64,000 nucleotides of DNA from Erinaceus europaeus (GCF_950295315.1 NC_080168.1:71786008-71850007); one strand, 5' to 3'. Shown: positions 10,975-21,533, counted from the stretch's first letter. Numbers and translations: made by a program. The notes: generated by a model from the letters alone, not told the origin.

Positions 10975-11216
10975 AGAGTTAAGCGCAGGTGGCGCAAAGC
11001 ACAATGACCGGCATAAGGATTCCGGTTCAAGTCCCGGCTCCCCACCTGCAGGGGAGTCGCTTCACTGGTGGTGAAGCAGGTCCGCAGGTGTCTATCTTTC
11101 TCTCCCCCTCTCTGTCTTCCCCTCCTCTCTCCATTTCTCTTTGTCCTATCCAACAATAACAACATTAATAACTACAACAATAAAAAAAGGGCAATGAAAG
11201 GGAAAAAAAAAAAAAA
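10975..11216 (+). mobile_element. SINE A, head truncated
   Basis: It starts within the A box (AGTTAAGCGCAGGTGGCGCA), has a GGTTCAAGTCCC B box and ends in an A run. Confidence 0.9.
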
Positions 11217-11498
11217 GGGGGGAGTCAGGCGGTAGTGCAGCAGGTTAAGCTCACGTAACACAAAGCACAAGGACCAGCATAAGGATCCCGGTTCAAGCCC
11301 CAGGCTCCCCACCTGCAGGGGAGTCACTTCACAGGTGGTGAAGCAGGTCTGTAGGTGTTTATCTTTCTCTCCCTTTCTCTGTCTTTCCCTCCTCTCTCCA
11401 TTTCTCTCTGTCCTATCTAACAATGACGACATCAGTAGTAATAACTACAATAACAATAAAAACAGGGGAAAATAAATAAGTATAAAAAATTAAAAAAA
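11217..11498 (+). mobile_element. SINE A, full length
   Basis: The head GGGGAGTCAGGCGGTAGTGCA is directly joined to the tail of the previous SINE A. It ends in an A-rich tail at the TSD. Confidence 0.92.
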
Positions 11499-11598
11499 AA
11501 AAAGATTATCATGCCTGAGGCTCTAAGATTCCTGGTTCAACATCCCACCCCACCAAAAGCCACAGCTGAGCAGTGCTCTGGGAAAAATAAATATATAT
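11499..11598 (+). mobile_element. SINE D, 3' part of the split copy
   Basis: It resumes at the second AAAAAGATTATCA with ATGCCTGAGGCTCTAAG and ends after CTGAGCAGTGCTCTGGGAAAA. Confidence 0.85.
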
Positions 11599-11642
11599 AC
11601 CATTTTAGCCATTTTAACTATACAATTCTGTTACAGTTCTCA

Positions 11643-11846
11643 ATGGCCACTTTTTTCCTTTTCTTTCTTTTTTTTTCTTTTCTTTTTTGATAGCACAGAG
11701 AGAAATTGAGAGGGGAACGGGAGATAAAGACACTTGCAAGTCTGTTCTACCACCCTGCAAAGGGGAGCTAGAGTTTGAACTCAGGTCCTTGTGCATGGTA
11801 ACCTGTGCGCTCAAACAGATATGTCCCCACCTGGATGGCTGGCCCC
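11643..11846 (-). mobile_element. SINE B
   Basis: The antisense order is a T-rich tail, GAGAGAAATTGAGAGGGG, TTTGAACTCAGGTCC (B box) and a CACCTGG...GGCTGGCCCC head. Confidence 0.85.
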
Positions 11847-11883
11847 TTTTACTCAAATTTAAAATCACTGCCACATTTTATTT

Positions 11884-11978
11884 CCTTCTTTTTTCTGCCT
11901 CCAGGGTTATTGCTGGGCCTTGGTGCCTGCACTCTGAATCCACTGCTCCTCGAGGCCATTTTCTCCATTTTGTTGCCG

Positions 11979-12013
<35 letters not shown>

Positions 12014-12199
12014 GGATAGGACAGAGAGAAATGGAGAGAGATGGGGAAGACAGAGAAGGGGGAGAGAAAGACAAACACCTGCAGACCTGCTTCACCACTT
12101 GTGAAGCAGCCCCCCTACACGTGGGGAGCCAGGATCTTTGCACCAGTCTTCGAACTTCACATCACGTGCACTTAATCACTGTGCTACCACCCAGCCCCC
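11884..12199 (-). mobile_element. SINE A with 3' module and GTT expansion
   Basis: The module (GGGTTATTGCTGGGCCTTGG...CTGCTCC) is followed by a (GTT)n run at about 11976-12012 and the body, ending in ACCACCCAGCCCCC. Confidence 0.9.
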
Positions 12200-12324
12200 C
12201 TATATTTCTATTTTTGTTCACACTCAAATGACCAAAAGATAGTGTTTGACAAAGAGACTTTGAGTCTTATGAGCTTCTTTAGTGACTGAGAACAAAAATA
12301 GAAACTTTCTTTAAAATATGGTGT

Positions 12325-12634
12325 CTTTTTTCTTTTCTTTTTTTAACATTTATTTATTCCCTTTTGTTGCCCTTGTTGTTTTATTGTTGTAGTTATTATT
12401 GTTGTTGTTATTGATGTCATCGTCGTTGTTGGATAGGACAGAGAGAAATGGTGAGAGGAAGGGAAAACAGAGAGGAGGAGAGAATGATAGACACCTGCAG
12501 ATGTGCTTCACTGCTGGTGAAGCGGCTCCCCTGCAGGTGGGGAACCGGGGGCTCAAACTGGGATCCTTATGGCTGGTCCTTGCACTTTCTGTCACATGTA
12601 CTCAACCTGCAGCGCTACCTACCGCCCGACTCCC
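12325..12634 (-). mobile_element. SINE A
   Basis: This is a full-length antisense copy ending CCGCCCGACTCCC. ATAGAAACTTT occurs on both sides (about 12298 and 12637), a likely TSD. Confidence 0.92.
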
Positions 12635-12685
12635 ATATAGAAACTTTAATGTGCTTATCGGGACAAAAAAATAATTGAGAATAAA

Positions 12686-12818
12686 GGCTGGAGCCTTAAC
12701 TCACCTGAGAAAGTGCCTGCTTTATAGTCCCAGGTTTAAGCCTGGTCCCCACCACACTGGGGGAAGCTTCAGTGCTGAAGTGTCTCTCTGTGTCTCTATT
12801 TTCATTGAAAAAATTCAC
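12686..12818 (+). mobile_element. SINE E
   Basis: GGCTGGAGCCTTAACTCACC, AGGTTTAAGCCTGGTCCCCA and AAGCTTCAGTGCTGAAGTGTC match the E type. Confidence 0.8.
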
Positions 12819-12821
12819 CTG

Positions 12822-12985
12822 TGGTCCAGGAGGTGACACAGTGGATTAAACCCTCAAGCATGAGGTCCCAAGTTCAGTCCCTGGCAGCTCATGTACCAGA
12901 GTGATGTCTGGTTCTTTCTCACTCTCTAGCTCTCTCCCTCCTATCTTTCTCATTAACAAATAAAACTTTAAAAAATAAAAAAGTT
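12822..12985 (+). mobile_element. SINE C
   Basis: GGTCCAGGAGGTGACACAGT, AAGTTCAGTCCCTGGCAG and CCAGAGTGATGTCTGG are followed by an AAAAA-rich tail. Confidence 0.88.
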
Positions 12986-13047
12986 GACCTCAAGTGTTAA
13001 AGCCCAGACAGTGACAAAAAACATATATATCAGGAAAAACATCTGAA

Positions 13048-13315
13048 GGGAAGCTAGGTGTGGCACACCTGGTTTAGCACACATACAACCTTGCACAAGA
13101 CCCAGGTTTGAGCCCCTGCTCTCCACCTGCAGTAAAGCAGGTCTGCAGATGCCTATCTTTCTCCCTCTCTATGTCCCCACACACTTCATTTCCTGTTTGA
13201 TCAAGTAGAAAGAAGAAAATGTCTGCCAGGAATGGTGGGTTCATAGTGCTAACATTAAGCCCTAGCAATAACCCTGGTGTCGAGAGGGAGAAAAAGAGAA
13301 AGGAAAGAATGGAAG
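13048..13315 (+). mobile_element. SINE B with 3' module
   Basis: AAGCTAGGTGTGGCACACCT, GGTTTGAGCCCC, and the module GGAATGGTGGGTTCATAG...CCCTAGCAATAACCCTGG. Confidence 0.85.
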
Positions 13316-13321
13316 AGATGT

Positions 13322-13696
13322 ATTAGGAGACCCCAGGCCATTGGGCAAGGGAAACAAAAGCAAGAATGAACAAATAGTACTATATCACATTGAAAAGCTT
13401 CTACACATCAAAAGTAAATCCCATAAGGATAAACAGGAAACCCAACACATCGGTGGGAGTGCAAACTGGTGCAGCCATTATGGGGAACAGGATGGAGAAT
13501 CCTCAAACAAATACAAATGGAAATACCTTATGATCCAACAATTCCACTCCTAGGCAGTTACCCAAAAGATACAATAACACTGGTCCGAAGAGATATATGC
13601 ACCCACATGTTCATAGCATCATTATTCACAATAGCCAAAATTTGGAAACAACCAAGATGCCCTTCAACACAGGACTGGACAAAAAAAAGCTGTGTG
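13322..13696 (+). mobile_element. Old L1 ORF2 3' part (sense)
   Basis: GTGGGAGTGCAAACTGGTGCAG, TGATCCAACAATTCCACTCCT and AGCATCATTATTCACAATAGCC are standard L1 ORF2 C-terminal phrases. SINEs interrupt it three times up to about 14860. Confidence 0.9.
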
Positions 13697-13915
13697 AGGG
13701 GGCCCGGCAGTAGCGCACTGGGTTAAGCGCACATTGTACAAAGTGCAAGGACCCACCCACTCAAGGATCCCTTTTGGAGGCCCCGGCTCCCCACCTGCTG
13801 GGGGGGGTCACTTCACAGTTGGTGAAGCAGGTCTGCAAGTGTCTATCTTTCTATCGCCTTCTCTATCTCCCCTCCCCTCTCAACTTCATCTCTGTCCTAT
13901 CCAAAAAAGGAGGGG
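13697..13915 (+). mobile_element. SINE A inserted in L1
   Basis: GGGGGCCCGGCAGTAGCGCA opens the copy, which ends at CTGTCCTATCCAAAAAAGG with no extended tail. L1 sequence lies on both sides. Confidence 0.88.
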
Positions 13916-13990
13916 GACATATACTCAGTGGAATATTATTCAGCAATAAAGATGACACTGTGTCCTTTGTAAGTAAAAAGGTACAGGATT
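13916..13990 (+). mobile_element. Old L1 (sense), continued
   Basis: CAGTGGAATATTATTCAGCAAT is the next phrase of L1 ORF2. Confidence 0.88.
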
Positions 13991-14270
13991 AAGCCCCGCA
14001 TGTGGCACGAAGCGCAAGGACTGGCTCAAGGACCCTGGTTGGAGCCTCTGGCTCCCCACCTGCAGGGGAGTCGCTTCACAGGCGGTGAAGCAGGTCTACA
14101 AGTGTCTGTCTTTCTCTCCCACTCTCTGTCTTCCCCTCCCCCTCTCTGTCTTCCCCTCCTCTCTCCATTTCTCTCTGTCCTATCCAACAACAACGACATC
14201 AATAACAACAACAATAAAAACAAAAAGGGCAATAAAGGGGGGAAAATAAATAAATAAATAATTTTTTTAA
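13991..14270 (+). mobile_element. SINE A inserted in L1, head truncated
   Basis: It starts within the head (AAGCCCCGCATGTGGCACGA) and has the full body and an AAATAAATAAATAATTTTTTT tail. Confidence 0.88.
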
Positions 14271-14539
14271 GGTAGAGGACAGATACAGCATGGTTTCACT
14301 CGTATGTGGAGTATAAAGAACTGAACATACAAATGTGAAAAAAAAGTCAACCTATATCTCAGACTGTGGAAAACTATAGTGATTATCTAAGGGAGTGTGG
14401 ATAGAGACACATGTTTTGTGATAGGAATGGTGAGAAACTATATTCATAATAAGAAGGAAAAAAAGGAAAGAAGACACAGAGCTGAGAGATGTTATACATG
14501 TACCAACAACTGTACTTATTGTAAACAATTAAATCCCTA
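14271..14539 (+). mobile_element. Old L1 3' end (sense), continued
   Basis: GTTTCACTCGTATGTGGAGTATAAAGAA is the last ORF2 phrase. A 3' UTR ending CAATTAAATCCCTAATAAAATG is split at CAATTAAATCCCTA. Confidence 0.85.
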
Positions 14540-14814
14540 GGGAGTCCGGCTGTAGCACAGCGGGTTAAGCGCACTTGGTGCAAAGCGCAAGGACCAGCAT
14601 AAGGTTCCTGGTTCGAGCCCCCGGCTCCCCACCTGCAGGGGAGTCGCTTCACAGGCGGTGAAGCAGGTCTGCAGGTGTCTATCTCTCCCCCTCTGTCTTC
14701 TCTTCCTCTCTCCATTTCTCTCTGTCCTATCCAACAGTGATGACAACAGTAATAACTACAATAATAAAAACAAGGGCAATAAAATGGAATATATAAATAA
14801 ATAATTTTTTAAAA
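14540..14814 (+). mobile_element. SINE A inserted in L1 3' UTR, with TSD
   Basis: A full-length copy (head GGGAGTCCGGCTGTAGCACA) is flanked by AAACAATTAAATCCCTA at 14523-14539 and 14815-14831. It is a clear young insertion. Confidence 0.96.
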
Positions 14815-14870
14815 AAACAATTAAATCCCTAATAAAATGTTTTAAATTAGCAAAAAAAGAAACACAATCT
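14815..14870 (+). mobile_element. Old L1 3' terminus
   Basis: CAATTAAATCCCTAATAAAATG ends the L1. The AATAAA lies within the terminal bases. Confidence 0.75.
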
Positions 14871-14942
14871 GAAGATATTCTATTGTAAGGCTTGCCAGTT
14901 AAAAAAAAAAAAAAGAATAAAGGAAAGATTGTCAATTTTTTT

Positions 14943-15107
14943 TAAACCAGGAGGTGGCGCAGTGGATAAGGTCCTAAATTCAATCTCCAGCATCACATAT
15001 AGCAAGCGTGATGATGCCCTGGTTTTCAATCTCTATCATCTATCTATCTATCTCTCTCCCTTCCTCCCCATCTTTCTTTCATGAATAAATAAAATAATTC
15101 TTTAATC
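14943..15107 (+). mobile_element. SINE C with ATCT tract
   Basis: AACCAGGAGGTGGCGCAGTGG, AAATTCAATCTCCAGCATCAC, a short ATCT run at about 15036-15052 and an AATAAATAAAATAA tail. Confidence 0.85.
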
Positions 15108-15439
15108 TGAGTCACCATCACCACCTATATGTACATCTCCAAGTTCCAGAATGGGACAGAGATTTGCCATGGAACTTCCCAAGCTTGTGTTCTCTCTCTC
15201 TCTCCCTCCCTCCTTGCAGACGCAGACAGCCCACACCCACAGCTCTAGCCCTAACACTATTCCATCTGCCCTGTAATCCGTCCGCGTGACTGAGCTGCTG
15301 CCTTGTCTCCATCAAAGGTGCCTTTGAGCAGGACGAAGACAGCAGACGTGGGGTTGAGGTTCAGGCACCCAGTTGGGGATAGAGGGAGAAGGCCCACTCT
15401 CATGGTGAGGGGGGTGCTCCTACCAGACTTCTAGGGCAA
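15108..15439. other. Repeat-poor interval before the CpG island
   Basis: A short CT tract lies near 15190-15213. Nothing else is recognised; this is likely proximal upstream DNA of the candidate promoter. Confidence 0.5.
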
Positions 15440-15898
15440 ACAGAAATAGAAACAAATGCAATAACGACAACCCACCGGCCAGGGCCAGGGCAGGGGCAGA
15501 CCAGCTGCCTAAGACGCCCGCGCACCCTGGGGTAGCAGCGAGGGCTTCGGGAAGGCGGGAGGCCGTGCTCGCTCTAGAGCTCACTCGCCCGCCCTCTCTT
15601 CTCAGACAGGAACAAGGTGTCAGAGCCATGTGCTTGGAGAAGCGCCCGCCTGAGCCTAGGTCCCCCTCTCGCAAGCTGTCCGCGGAGAGCACCCGGCCGC
15701 TCCAAGGTTCGCTGGGAAAGGCGCCCTCCCCGGGGTGTCCAGGGTCCCCCAGACCCGGAGCGCAGAACCCAGAACGACCCAGGGAGAAGAAACAACGCCT
15801 CTGCGGGTGGCCCCACTGCGGCCTACACCCCCACCACCACGCAATCACTCCGAAGAAGCAGCTTCGCCAAACTGTACTGGACTACAGGAGGCGCCCTT

Positions 15899-15910
15899 CT
15901 ATTTATAGCC
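15899..15910 (+). promoter_or_regulatory. TATA-like element in CpG island
   Basis: CTATTTATAGCC sits in otherwise GC-rich DNA, directly before a run of 15 G at 15914-15928. An AT-rich box like this within a CpG island is a plausible core promoter element on the + strand, with a start expected about 25-30 bases downstream. It is a single motif match, so confidence is limited. Confidence 0.35.
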
Positions 15911-16295
15911 TACGGGGGGGGGGGGGGGCTCCGCCCCGCCAGGTTCCGGGGTCTCCCGGTTCAGGACACCCCACGGGCCGCCTAGAAGCCTTGCACCCTC
16001 ACCCATCCCCACCCCAGCCCTGCTGGGCCGCCTCGGGGCGTGCTGGACCTGGGGGGCTCTGTGCTCAGGACGCCCCGGTGGGTTCCAGAGCCCCCTCAGC
16101 CTGGAGACACAAGGTGTGGGGGGTCCTGCTCTCCACTAAAGGGGCGCGTGATGCGGCGGGGTGCAGGTGGGGGTGAGGCGTGCATGCAGGGCTCAGGACG
16201 CCAGCCTGGAAGGGTGCAGGCTGGTGGGGTAGACTTGTTCTTGGGGGGCGAGGGGTATGGAGGCTGGGGCAGGGGCTGGGAGGAGGATGGGGCTA

Positions 16296-16553
16296 AGGGG
16301 TGTGCAGGGGCACAGGTGCAGCTGAGGTGCAGAGACGGGGTGCGGGTCTGGGAGGAGGGAATGGGCGGGCAGTGTGCTGTTGGGGTGCAGGCTGAGGTGC
16401 AGGGGTGTGCGGGACACAGGCGCAGTTGAGGTGCAGCAGCTGGGATGCGGACCTGGGAAGAAAGGTGTGCGGGGCACAGGTGCAGTTGGGATGCGGCGGT
16501 TTGGTTGCGGGTTTGGGAGGAGTGGGTGGGCGGGGCAGTGTGCTGTTGGGGTG
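16296..16553 (+). repeat. Degenerate GC-rich minisatellite in the CpG island
   Basis: Three diverged units share GTGTGC(G/A)GG(G/A)CACAGG, starting near 16298, 16404 and 16465. The phrase CAGTGTGCTGTTGGGGTG recurs at about 16370 and 16537. Unit lengths are uneven (about 106, 61 and 90 bases). It explains the long open frames here. Confidence 0.6.
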
Positions 16554-16578
16554 GGGTCTGGCCGAGGCTTGCGGGCCT

Positions 16579-16611
16579 GGGCGGGGCGGGGAGGGGCGGG
16601 GCGAGGCGGGG
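16579..16611. promoter_or_regulatory. Cluster of GC boxes (Sp1-type)
   Basis: GGGCGGGGCGGGG is followed by GGGGCGGGG and GAGGCGGGG with almost no spacing, giving at least three GGGCGG-like cores. They lie 130-160 bases before the best splice donor in the island, which suits TATA-less initiation just downstream. Confidence 0.55.
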
Positions 16612-16615
16612 CCGG

Positions 16616-16737
16616 GAGCCAGGCGCCGACCCGGCGCCCGGCGCGGGATGGCGGCCGGGGTGGGGAGGCCGCAGCCAGGCGCGGGGGCTCCCGTGTGAGC
16701 CCCGGGGTAATCGGAGCTGCGGGCGCGCAGGAGCGGG
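16616..16737 (+). other. Candidate non-coding exon 1 of GJA3, ending at splice donor
   Basis: A good donor, GCGGG|GTAAGC, has its GT at 16738-16739, just downstream of the GC boxes. A second possible donor (GG|GTGAGC) begins at 16751. The exon start is not defined by sequence and is set here just after the GC boxes; a start near the TATA-like motif (about 15.93 kb) would make the exon longer. Splicing to the acceptor at 32700 would make an intron of about 15.96 kb. Confidence 0.35.
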
Positions 16738-17190
16738 GTAAGCGAGCTGGGTGAGCGGGGCTCCTCCGGGGGTGGTGGTGGAGCTTCTCTTGGGGGTTGG
16801 GGGGCTGGGGTGTCAGGGTCCCGGGCCAGCGGGGCGCTGGGCTGCGGGAGGGCCCGGGGGTGTTAGGGGCAGGAGGGCTCCCAGGCACTCAGAGCTTGGG
16901 CTCGAGGCTCGTGGATTGAAGAGGTGTGAGGACCTGACTTGAGTGATTGTGCTCCCTGAACCCGGCCGTTTCACCCTAAGTCTTCTAGTGAGAAACTTTC
17001 TGAAGTTTTATTCATTTCAAACAAAGGTTAGCTCTGAGTGCATGGCCGACAGGACCCCCCCCCCCTCCCTGAACCCATATGAGCGCGGGTCTCGGGTGTC
17101 TGCGATGAGGCCTGCAGCCGGGGTCCTCTCAGCCCTGCGCCCCTGCCGAGGGCCCCGCGCCTGGCGCACCTGACTCTCCAGTGGGGCCCA

Positions 17191-18477
17191 GCCAGTATCT
17201 GGGAGCCTGAGAGACAAAGGAGGCGGTGGGGAAGGGGGGACAAGGGGGACTGCAATATTTATCAAAATTTGGCCAAATACCCCCCAAAAAGACGCTGCCC
17301 AAATAGCCGAGACGTGCTTTGCCTGGGTTTTCAGTCTAATAAATAAATAAAGCAAGCGATGGTGACTTGATGGTGCTTTAGGATGCGCGTGGCTTGGCTG
17401 GGAGCTAACATGAAAAGAGGAAAGAGGACGGGATGTGGGGTGGAGTGGGGGTATTTTCCAAAGGTCTAGGGTGTGCATAGCCGACCTCACCGGGTTTGGC
17501 GACTTCAGCGCTGGCTCAGCAGTTTGGGGTGTGTTGACATAAGCAGCTTTCCCCCCCCCCACCACCACCACCACCAACCACGTGTTTCTGTACTGAGAGT
17601 CACAAAAAGGCTGGAACCTCAGTGGCAAAAGCTAGGGGCCCCCAGGGGCCTGGGCTGACAGGTGGCCGCTGCCTGTACATATGTAACAAAGTGGCCCTGT
17701 GTGCCAGCAAGTAAAAGCACTCGGGACACCTGGAAGATCTAAGACCCTGAGTTTCAGACGGAACTAAAACCAACTTGACAGTGAGCTCTCTAGGCTCATA
17801 CTTAAAGCACATGCATCTGACAGCTGGAGTTGAGTATGACACATTGAAAGAGAGCTCCTGCGATGTAATCAGATACCAGAACTTTCTAGGGGAAAGGCAT
17901 TTAAGGAGGGGTTTTTTTGTTGTTTTGGTTTTGGTTTGTTTTTTGTTTGTTTGTTTGTTTGTTTGTTTGTTTTTGGGTTCCAAAAACTTGGTCCTCAGGA
18001 TTTATGAACTCAGTTGCTATGGACACAGCCTTCTACCAGCACCACTCCCCCCACCAAGCCCCCCTCCCCACACCCTCATATATAGGCCATCACCAGCCTA
18101 TGTACCTTTGGTGGTATATTTTAATCAGCTGGCTTGGAGCCTGTGTCTCCCACAGTCTTTGAGTGACGGTGCTGAGACTAACGACAGTGTCTTCACTTTC
18201 TCAGCATCTTCAGTGGGTGGGTTGCAGAACTACCCCTTCCAACCCCCATGATGGGTGTGTGAAGTGTGTCCTGAACCCAAGAAGGGAGAGAATCTATTAC
18301 ATCAGACAGGTGTCTGAAGACAGCTGCTTTTGCAGGTACAAGCTAGTGCTTCAAGCCTGTATCTTTCTTATCCATTTTCATTGTCACAGTGCTGGGGAAT
18401 TCTTCACTGTGGTGACTTGGTTAGAACTCTGCTGCTTGCTTTGTAAAAAATTTCTGCCTCTTCAAAAAAGGAACAAC
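17191..18477. other. Repeat-poor interval after the CpG island
   Basis: It contains a C run plus ACC repeats at 17551-17580 and a (GTTT)n run at 17936-17972. No gene is visible; this would be the start of GJA3 intron 1. Confidence 0.5.
17936..17972. repeat. GTTT microsatellite
   Basis: A GTTT tetranucleotide run preceded by GGTTTTGGTTTG. Confidence 0.95.
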
Positions 18478-18735
18478 TGGGGCCAGGCAGTGGCACACCT
18501 GATAGAGCACACACATTATCTAGCATAAGGACCTGGGTTCAAGCCCCAGCTCCCCACCTGCAGAGAAGCTTCACAAGTGGTCAAGCAGTGCTGCAGGTAT
18601 CTCTGTCCTCTATCTCCTTCTCTCTTGACTTCTCTCTGTCTCTACCCCAAAAAAAAAAAAAAAAAAAAGCTGTGAGTAGGTAGACTTGTTCTGCAGGCAC
18701 TGAGACTCAGCAATAACCGTGGTGTCAATATTTTA
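18478..18735 (+). mobile_element. SINE B with poly(A) and 3' module
   Basis: GGGGCCAGGCAGTGGCACACC, GGGTTCAAGCCCC, an A run at 18649-18668, then CTGCAGGCACTGAGACTCAG and CAATAACCGTGG. Confidence 0.85.
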
Positions 18736-18737
18736 CT

Positions 18738-18918
18738 GGACAGAAACAGTGAAATCAAGAGGGGGGAAAAGGAGATTAAGAAAGGAGAAAAAGGCATCTG
18801 CAGCACTACTTTACTACCCATGAAGCTTCTGCCCTGTAGGTGGGAAAAAGGGTTTAAGCCAGGGTCCTTGCACATGGTAATACGGGCACTTGACAAGGTA
18901 CACTATCACCCAGCCCCT
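18738..18918 (-). mobile_element. SINE B
   Basis: GACAGAAACAGTGAAATCAAG opens the antisense copy, which ends in CACTATCACCCAGCCCCT. Confidence 0.85.
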
Positions 18919-19349
18919 AAATATTTTTTTAAAAATTAATATTTTCCTTCTGCAAAAAGTTTTTTTTTTATCGGAACATATAATTTGCTGCCTAAATGAA
19001 ATCAAGTTTTGGCCACTAGGCAGAAAAGCAACACTGACATCTGAATCTGCTTTCAAATAATGCCCATTTAGAAGACCATGTAGCTCAACTGTCCTTTCCA
19101 TGCCTGCCGTGATGAACAGCTGGGCTGGAAGGAGAGAGCTTGACAGCTTACAGTCTTCTCCGAGTGTGTTTCTAAACATAGTTAGTTGGGAGGTGTGGTG
19201 GAGAGACAGAACTCAGAAGGCAATTACAGCTAAGCAGAGTGGTGATGGGAGGAGTCACTGGGAGGGGCAGGTGGTTGGGAACTGTACAGCAACTTGTGGG
19301 GCTCCCTCTAGGCCTCTGTTTCTCCCTCTGTGTGATGGGGGGGGATATA
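18919..19349. other. Repeat-poor interval
   Basis: No gene or repeat is recognised. Confidence 0.45.
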
Positions 19350-19500
19350 GAAGTACATAGGGAAAGAGCCAAAGAGAGATACCTGTAGCCCTGCTCTACC
19401 ACTCATGAAGCCCTCCCCATAGGTGAGGACTAGAGGATTAAACCCAGGTGCTCACACATGGTAATGTGTGCACTCTACCAGGTGCACCACCACCAGGCCT
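19350..19500 (-). mobile_element. SINE B
   Basis: ACCTGTAGCCCTGCTCTACCA, GGATTAAACCCAGG and CACCACCACCAGGCC mark an antisense copy with its tail lost. Confidence 0.85.
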
Positions 19501-19518
19501 CAAAGCTCAACCACTTCT

Positions 19519-19816
19519 TTTTTTTTAATTTTTTAAATTTTTATTTTATTTATTTATTTTCCCTTTTGTTGCCCTTGTTGTCTTTTTATTGTTGTTGTTA
19601 TTGATGTCGTCATTGTTGGATAGGACAGAGAGAAATGGAGAGAGGAGGGGAAAACAGAGAGGAGGAGAGAAAGATAGGCACCTGCAGACCTGCTTCACCA
19701 ACTGTGAAGAAACTCCCCTGCGGGTGGGGGCCTCGGGGCTCGAACCAGGATCCTTATGCCAGTCCTCACGCTTTGCACCATGTGCACTTAACCTGCTGTG
19801 CCATCACCGGACTGCC
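19519..19816 (-). mobile_element. SINE A with TSD
   Basis: This full-length antisense copy is flanked by GCTCAACCACTTCT at 19505-19518 and 19817-19830. Confidence 0.96.
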
Positions 19817-19830
19817 GCTCAACCACTTCT

Positions 19831-20547
19831 AAGGATCTTCTAGTTGGGGGGTGCTGTGGTCCCACTCTTCTCAAGCAAATAATGATTTGTGAAGCTGTCA
19901 TTTGGAATTATATGGGGAAACTGGCTTTAAAATGGGCCTCTTGTTCAACCAAGCCAGCATTCACATTGCTGAACTCTCGTTTGAAACCTGTCCATGCCCT
20001 GGCCCAAGCACAGGTGTATTCAGTCACTCCTATAATTTTCTTTATTGCCATGTCCCCTGTCCCCAAGCCACACTTTAGAAAAGGGGGATATTGAATTCTA
20101 TTTGAAATTCACTATTTTCCTTTTTACTCTTCAGCAGTTCAATGTGGAGTACCATGAAACTTCACACTGAAAACCTAAATAAAAGATTTGCCTAAGCGGA
20201 AAATGGGGATGGCATTATTCGAATAAATCTTTCAGAGAAGCCACTTCAATGCTTGCTGTGCCCAGGCATGATTAGCATAATGCGATGGGCAAAACATAAA
20301 CATGTGGAGGCTTTACAAAGGGTTATGTTTCTAATTTTGCTTCAAATCATCAGAGTGTCTCTGCCATTGTTAGTGAAGCTGGGCCAGCTCGTAGTGTGCT
20401 GACTTTGTGCTAGAACTCTAACTCTCAGTGTTGTGACTTAAAACTGAATTCTAGATGAAGAACGTATGACACACAAGTATTTCAGGCATGGAAAACATGC
20501 TAGGTGTCTTTGACACTCTGAACACAGTTTGTCTTTTGAACATGCAT
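19831..20547. other. Repeat-poor interval, possible conserved non-coding DNA
   Basis: About 700 bases are free of SINEs within the presumed intron. They include GCATGATTAGCATAATGCG (20267-20285), an imperfect palindrome with a homeodomain-like TGATTAG, and a Maf half-site-like TGCTGAC at 20397-20403. No gene is visible. Confidence 0.4.
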
Positions 20548-20686
20548 TTGTTCATTCATTCATTCATTCATTCATTTATTCATGGGAGGAAGAGAGAGAA
20601 GCAGAATATCACTCTGGCACATGCAATGCTGGGGATAAAACTCAGGACCTCTTGCTTTACCCATTGCACCCCTCCCTGGGTCACTG
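20548..20686 (-). mobile_element. SINE C with CATT tract
   Basis: A (CATT)n run at 20550-20575 forms the antisense tail. ATATCACTCTGGCACATGCAATG follows, and TCCCTGGGTCAC ends the copy. Confidence 0.8.
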
Positions 20687-21002
20687 AAGACATTTGTTTT
20701 TAAACTAAACAGTTTAAATTGCTTCTGACTTAAATTTTCCTCTCCTTGAGTTCTTAAGATACAGGTCAACAGCTAAAGCAAAATAGATGAGTGCTTTCTT
20801 CCCTCTAATGAGAGGTGAAAAACAGGAACTGTGTTTACCTTGGTCACATAACAACTCAAGATTACAATGAGGGGATGGTATTCAAGAATGACTGAAACTC
20901 CTAGGTGAACATAGGCACCATCTAATTTATGTGTTACCCACACATTCCTATTTAATATGAGTGATAAGTGTATTAAAATATAATTTAAAAAAGCAAATTC
21001 CA
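20687..21002. other. Repeat-poor interval
   Basis: No feature is recognised. Confidence 0.45.
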
Positions 21003-21304
21003 TGGGCACCAGGCAGTGGTGCACTGGGTTAAGCGCTCATAGTATGAAGTGCAAGGATCTGCACAGGGATCCTGGTTCGAGCCCTGGCTCCCCACTTGCA
21101 TGGGGTGGGGGGTCACTTCACAAGCAGTGAAACAGGTCTGCAGGTCTCTCTCTCTCCTCCCTCTCCTCCCCCATCTCCCCTCCCTTCTCAATTTCTCTCT
21201 GTCCTATCCAATGAAAAAAATGGCCACCAGGAGCAGTGGATTCCTAGTGCCAGCGCCAAGCCCCAGCAATAACCCTGGCAGGAGGAGAAAAAAAAAAAAA
21301 AAAA
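21003..21304 (+). mobile_element. SINE A with 3' module
   Basis: GGGCACCAGGCAGTGGTGCAC, a GGTTCGAGCCC B box, the module AGGAGCAGTGGATTCCTAG, CAATAACCCTGG and an A run. Confidence 0.88.
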
Positions 21305-21533
21305 GGCAGTATGAAGCGAAAGGACCTGCGCAAGGATCCCCACCTCCTTGGGGGAGAGGGTCCCTTCATAAGCGGTGAAGCAGATCTGCAGGTAATTCAA
21401 TAAAAAAAAGAGGGTGAAAAAAAAAAATGAGAGTGGGGGTGGGGGGAGGCCTCCAGGAGCAGTGGATTCATAGTGCTGGTACTGAGCCCCAGCGATAACC
21501 CTGGAGGCAAAAAGAAAAAGAAAAAAAAAGAAA
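21305..21533 (+). mobile_element. SINE A, truncated, with 3' module
   Basis: It begins GGCAGTATGAAGCGAAAGGA, has lost part of the B-box region, and ends in the module CCTCCAGGAGCAGTGGATTC. Confidence 0.8.

Larger units (their letters stand above)
15440..17190. promoter_or_regulatory. CpG island, probable GJA3 promoter region
   Basis: This is the only long GC-rich, CpG-dense, repeat-free stretch in the window apart from the connexin exon. CpG-dense parts lie at about 15500-16000 and 16560-16760. The position, about 16 kb upstream of the coding exon on the same strand, suits a connexin promoter and non-coding exon 1. Long open frames here on both strands are GC-rich artefacts without recognisable domains. 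Which gene it drives is inferred. Confidence 0.65.

Noticed and set aside
16193..16888. Long Pro-rich open frame (231 codons, minus strand) and overlapping frames on the + strand in the CpG island
   Set aside because: GC-rich DNA with few stops gives such frames on both strands. The region includes a minisatellite, no domain is recognisable, and it fits a promoter better.
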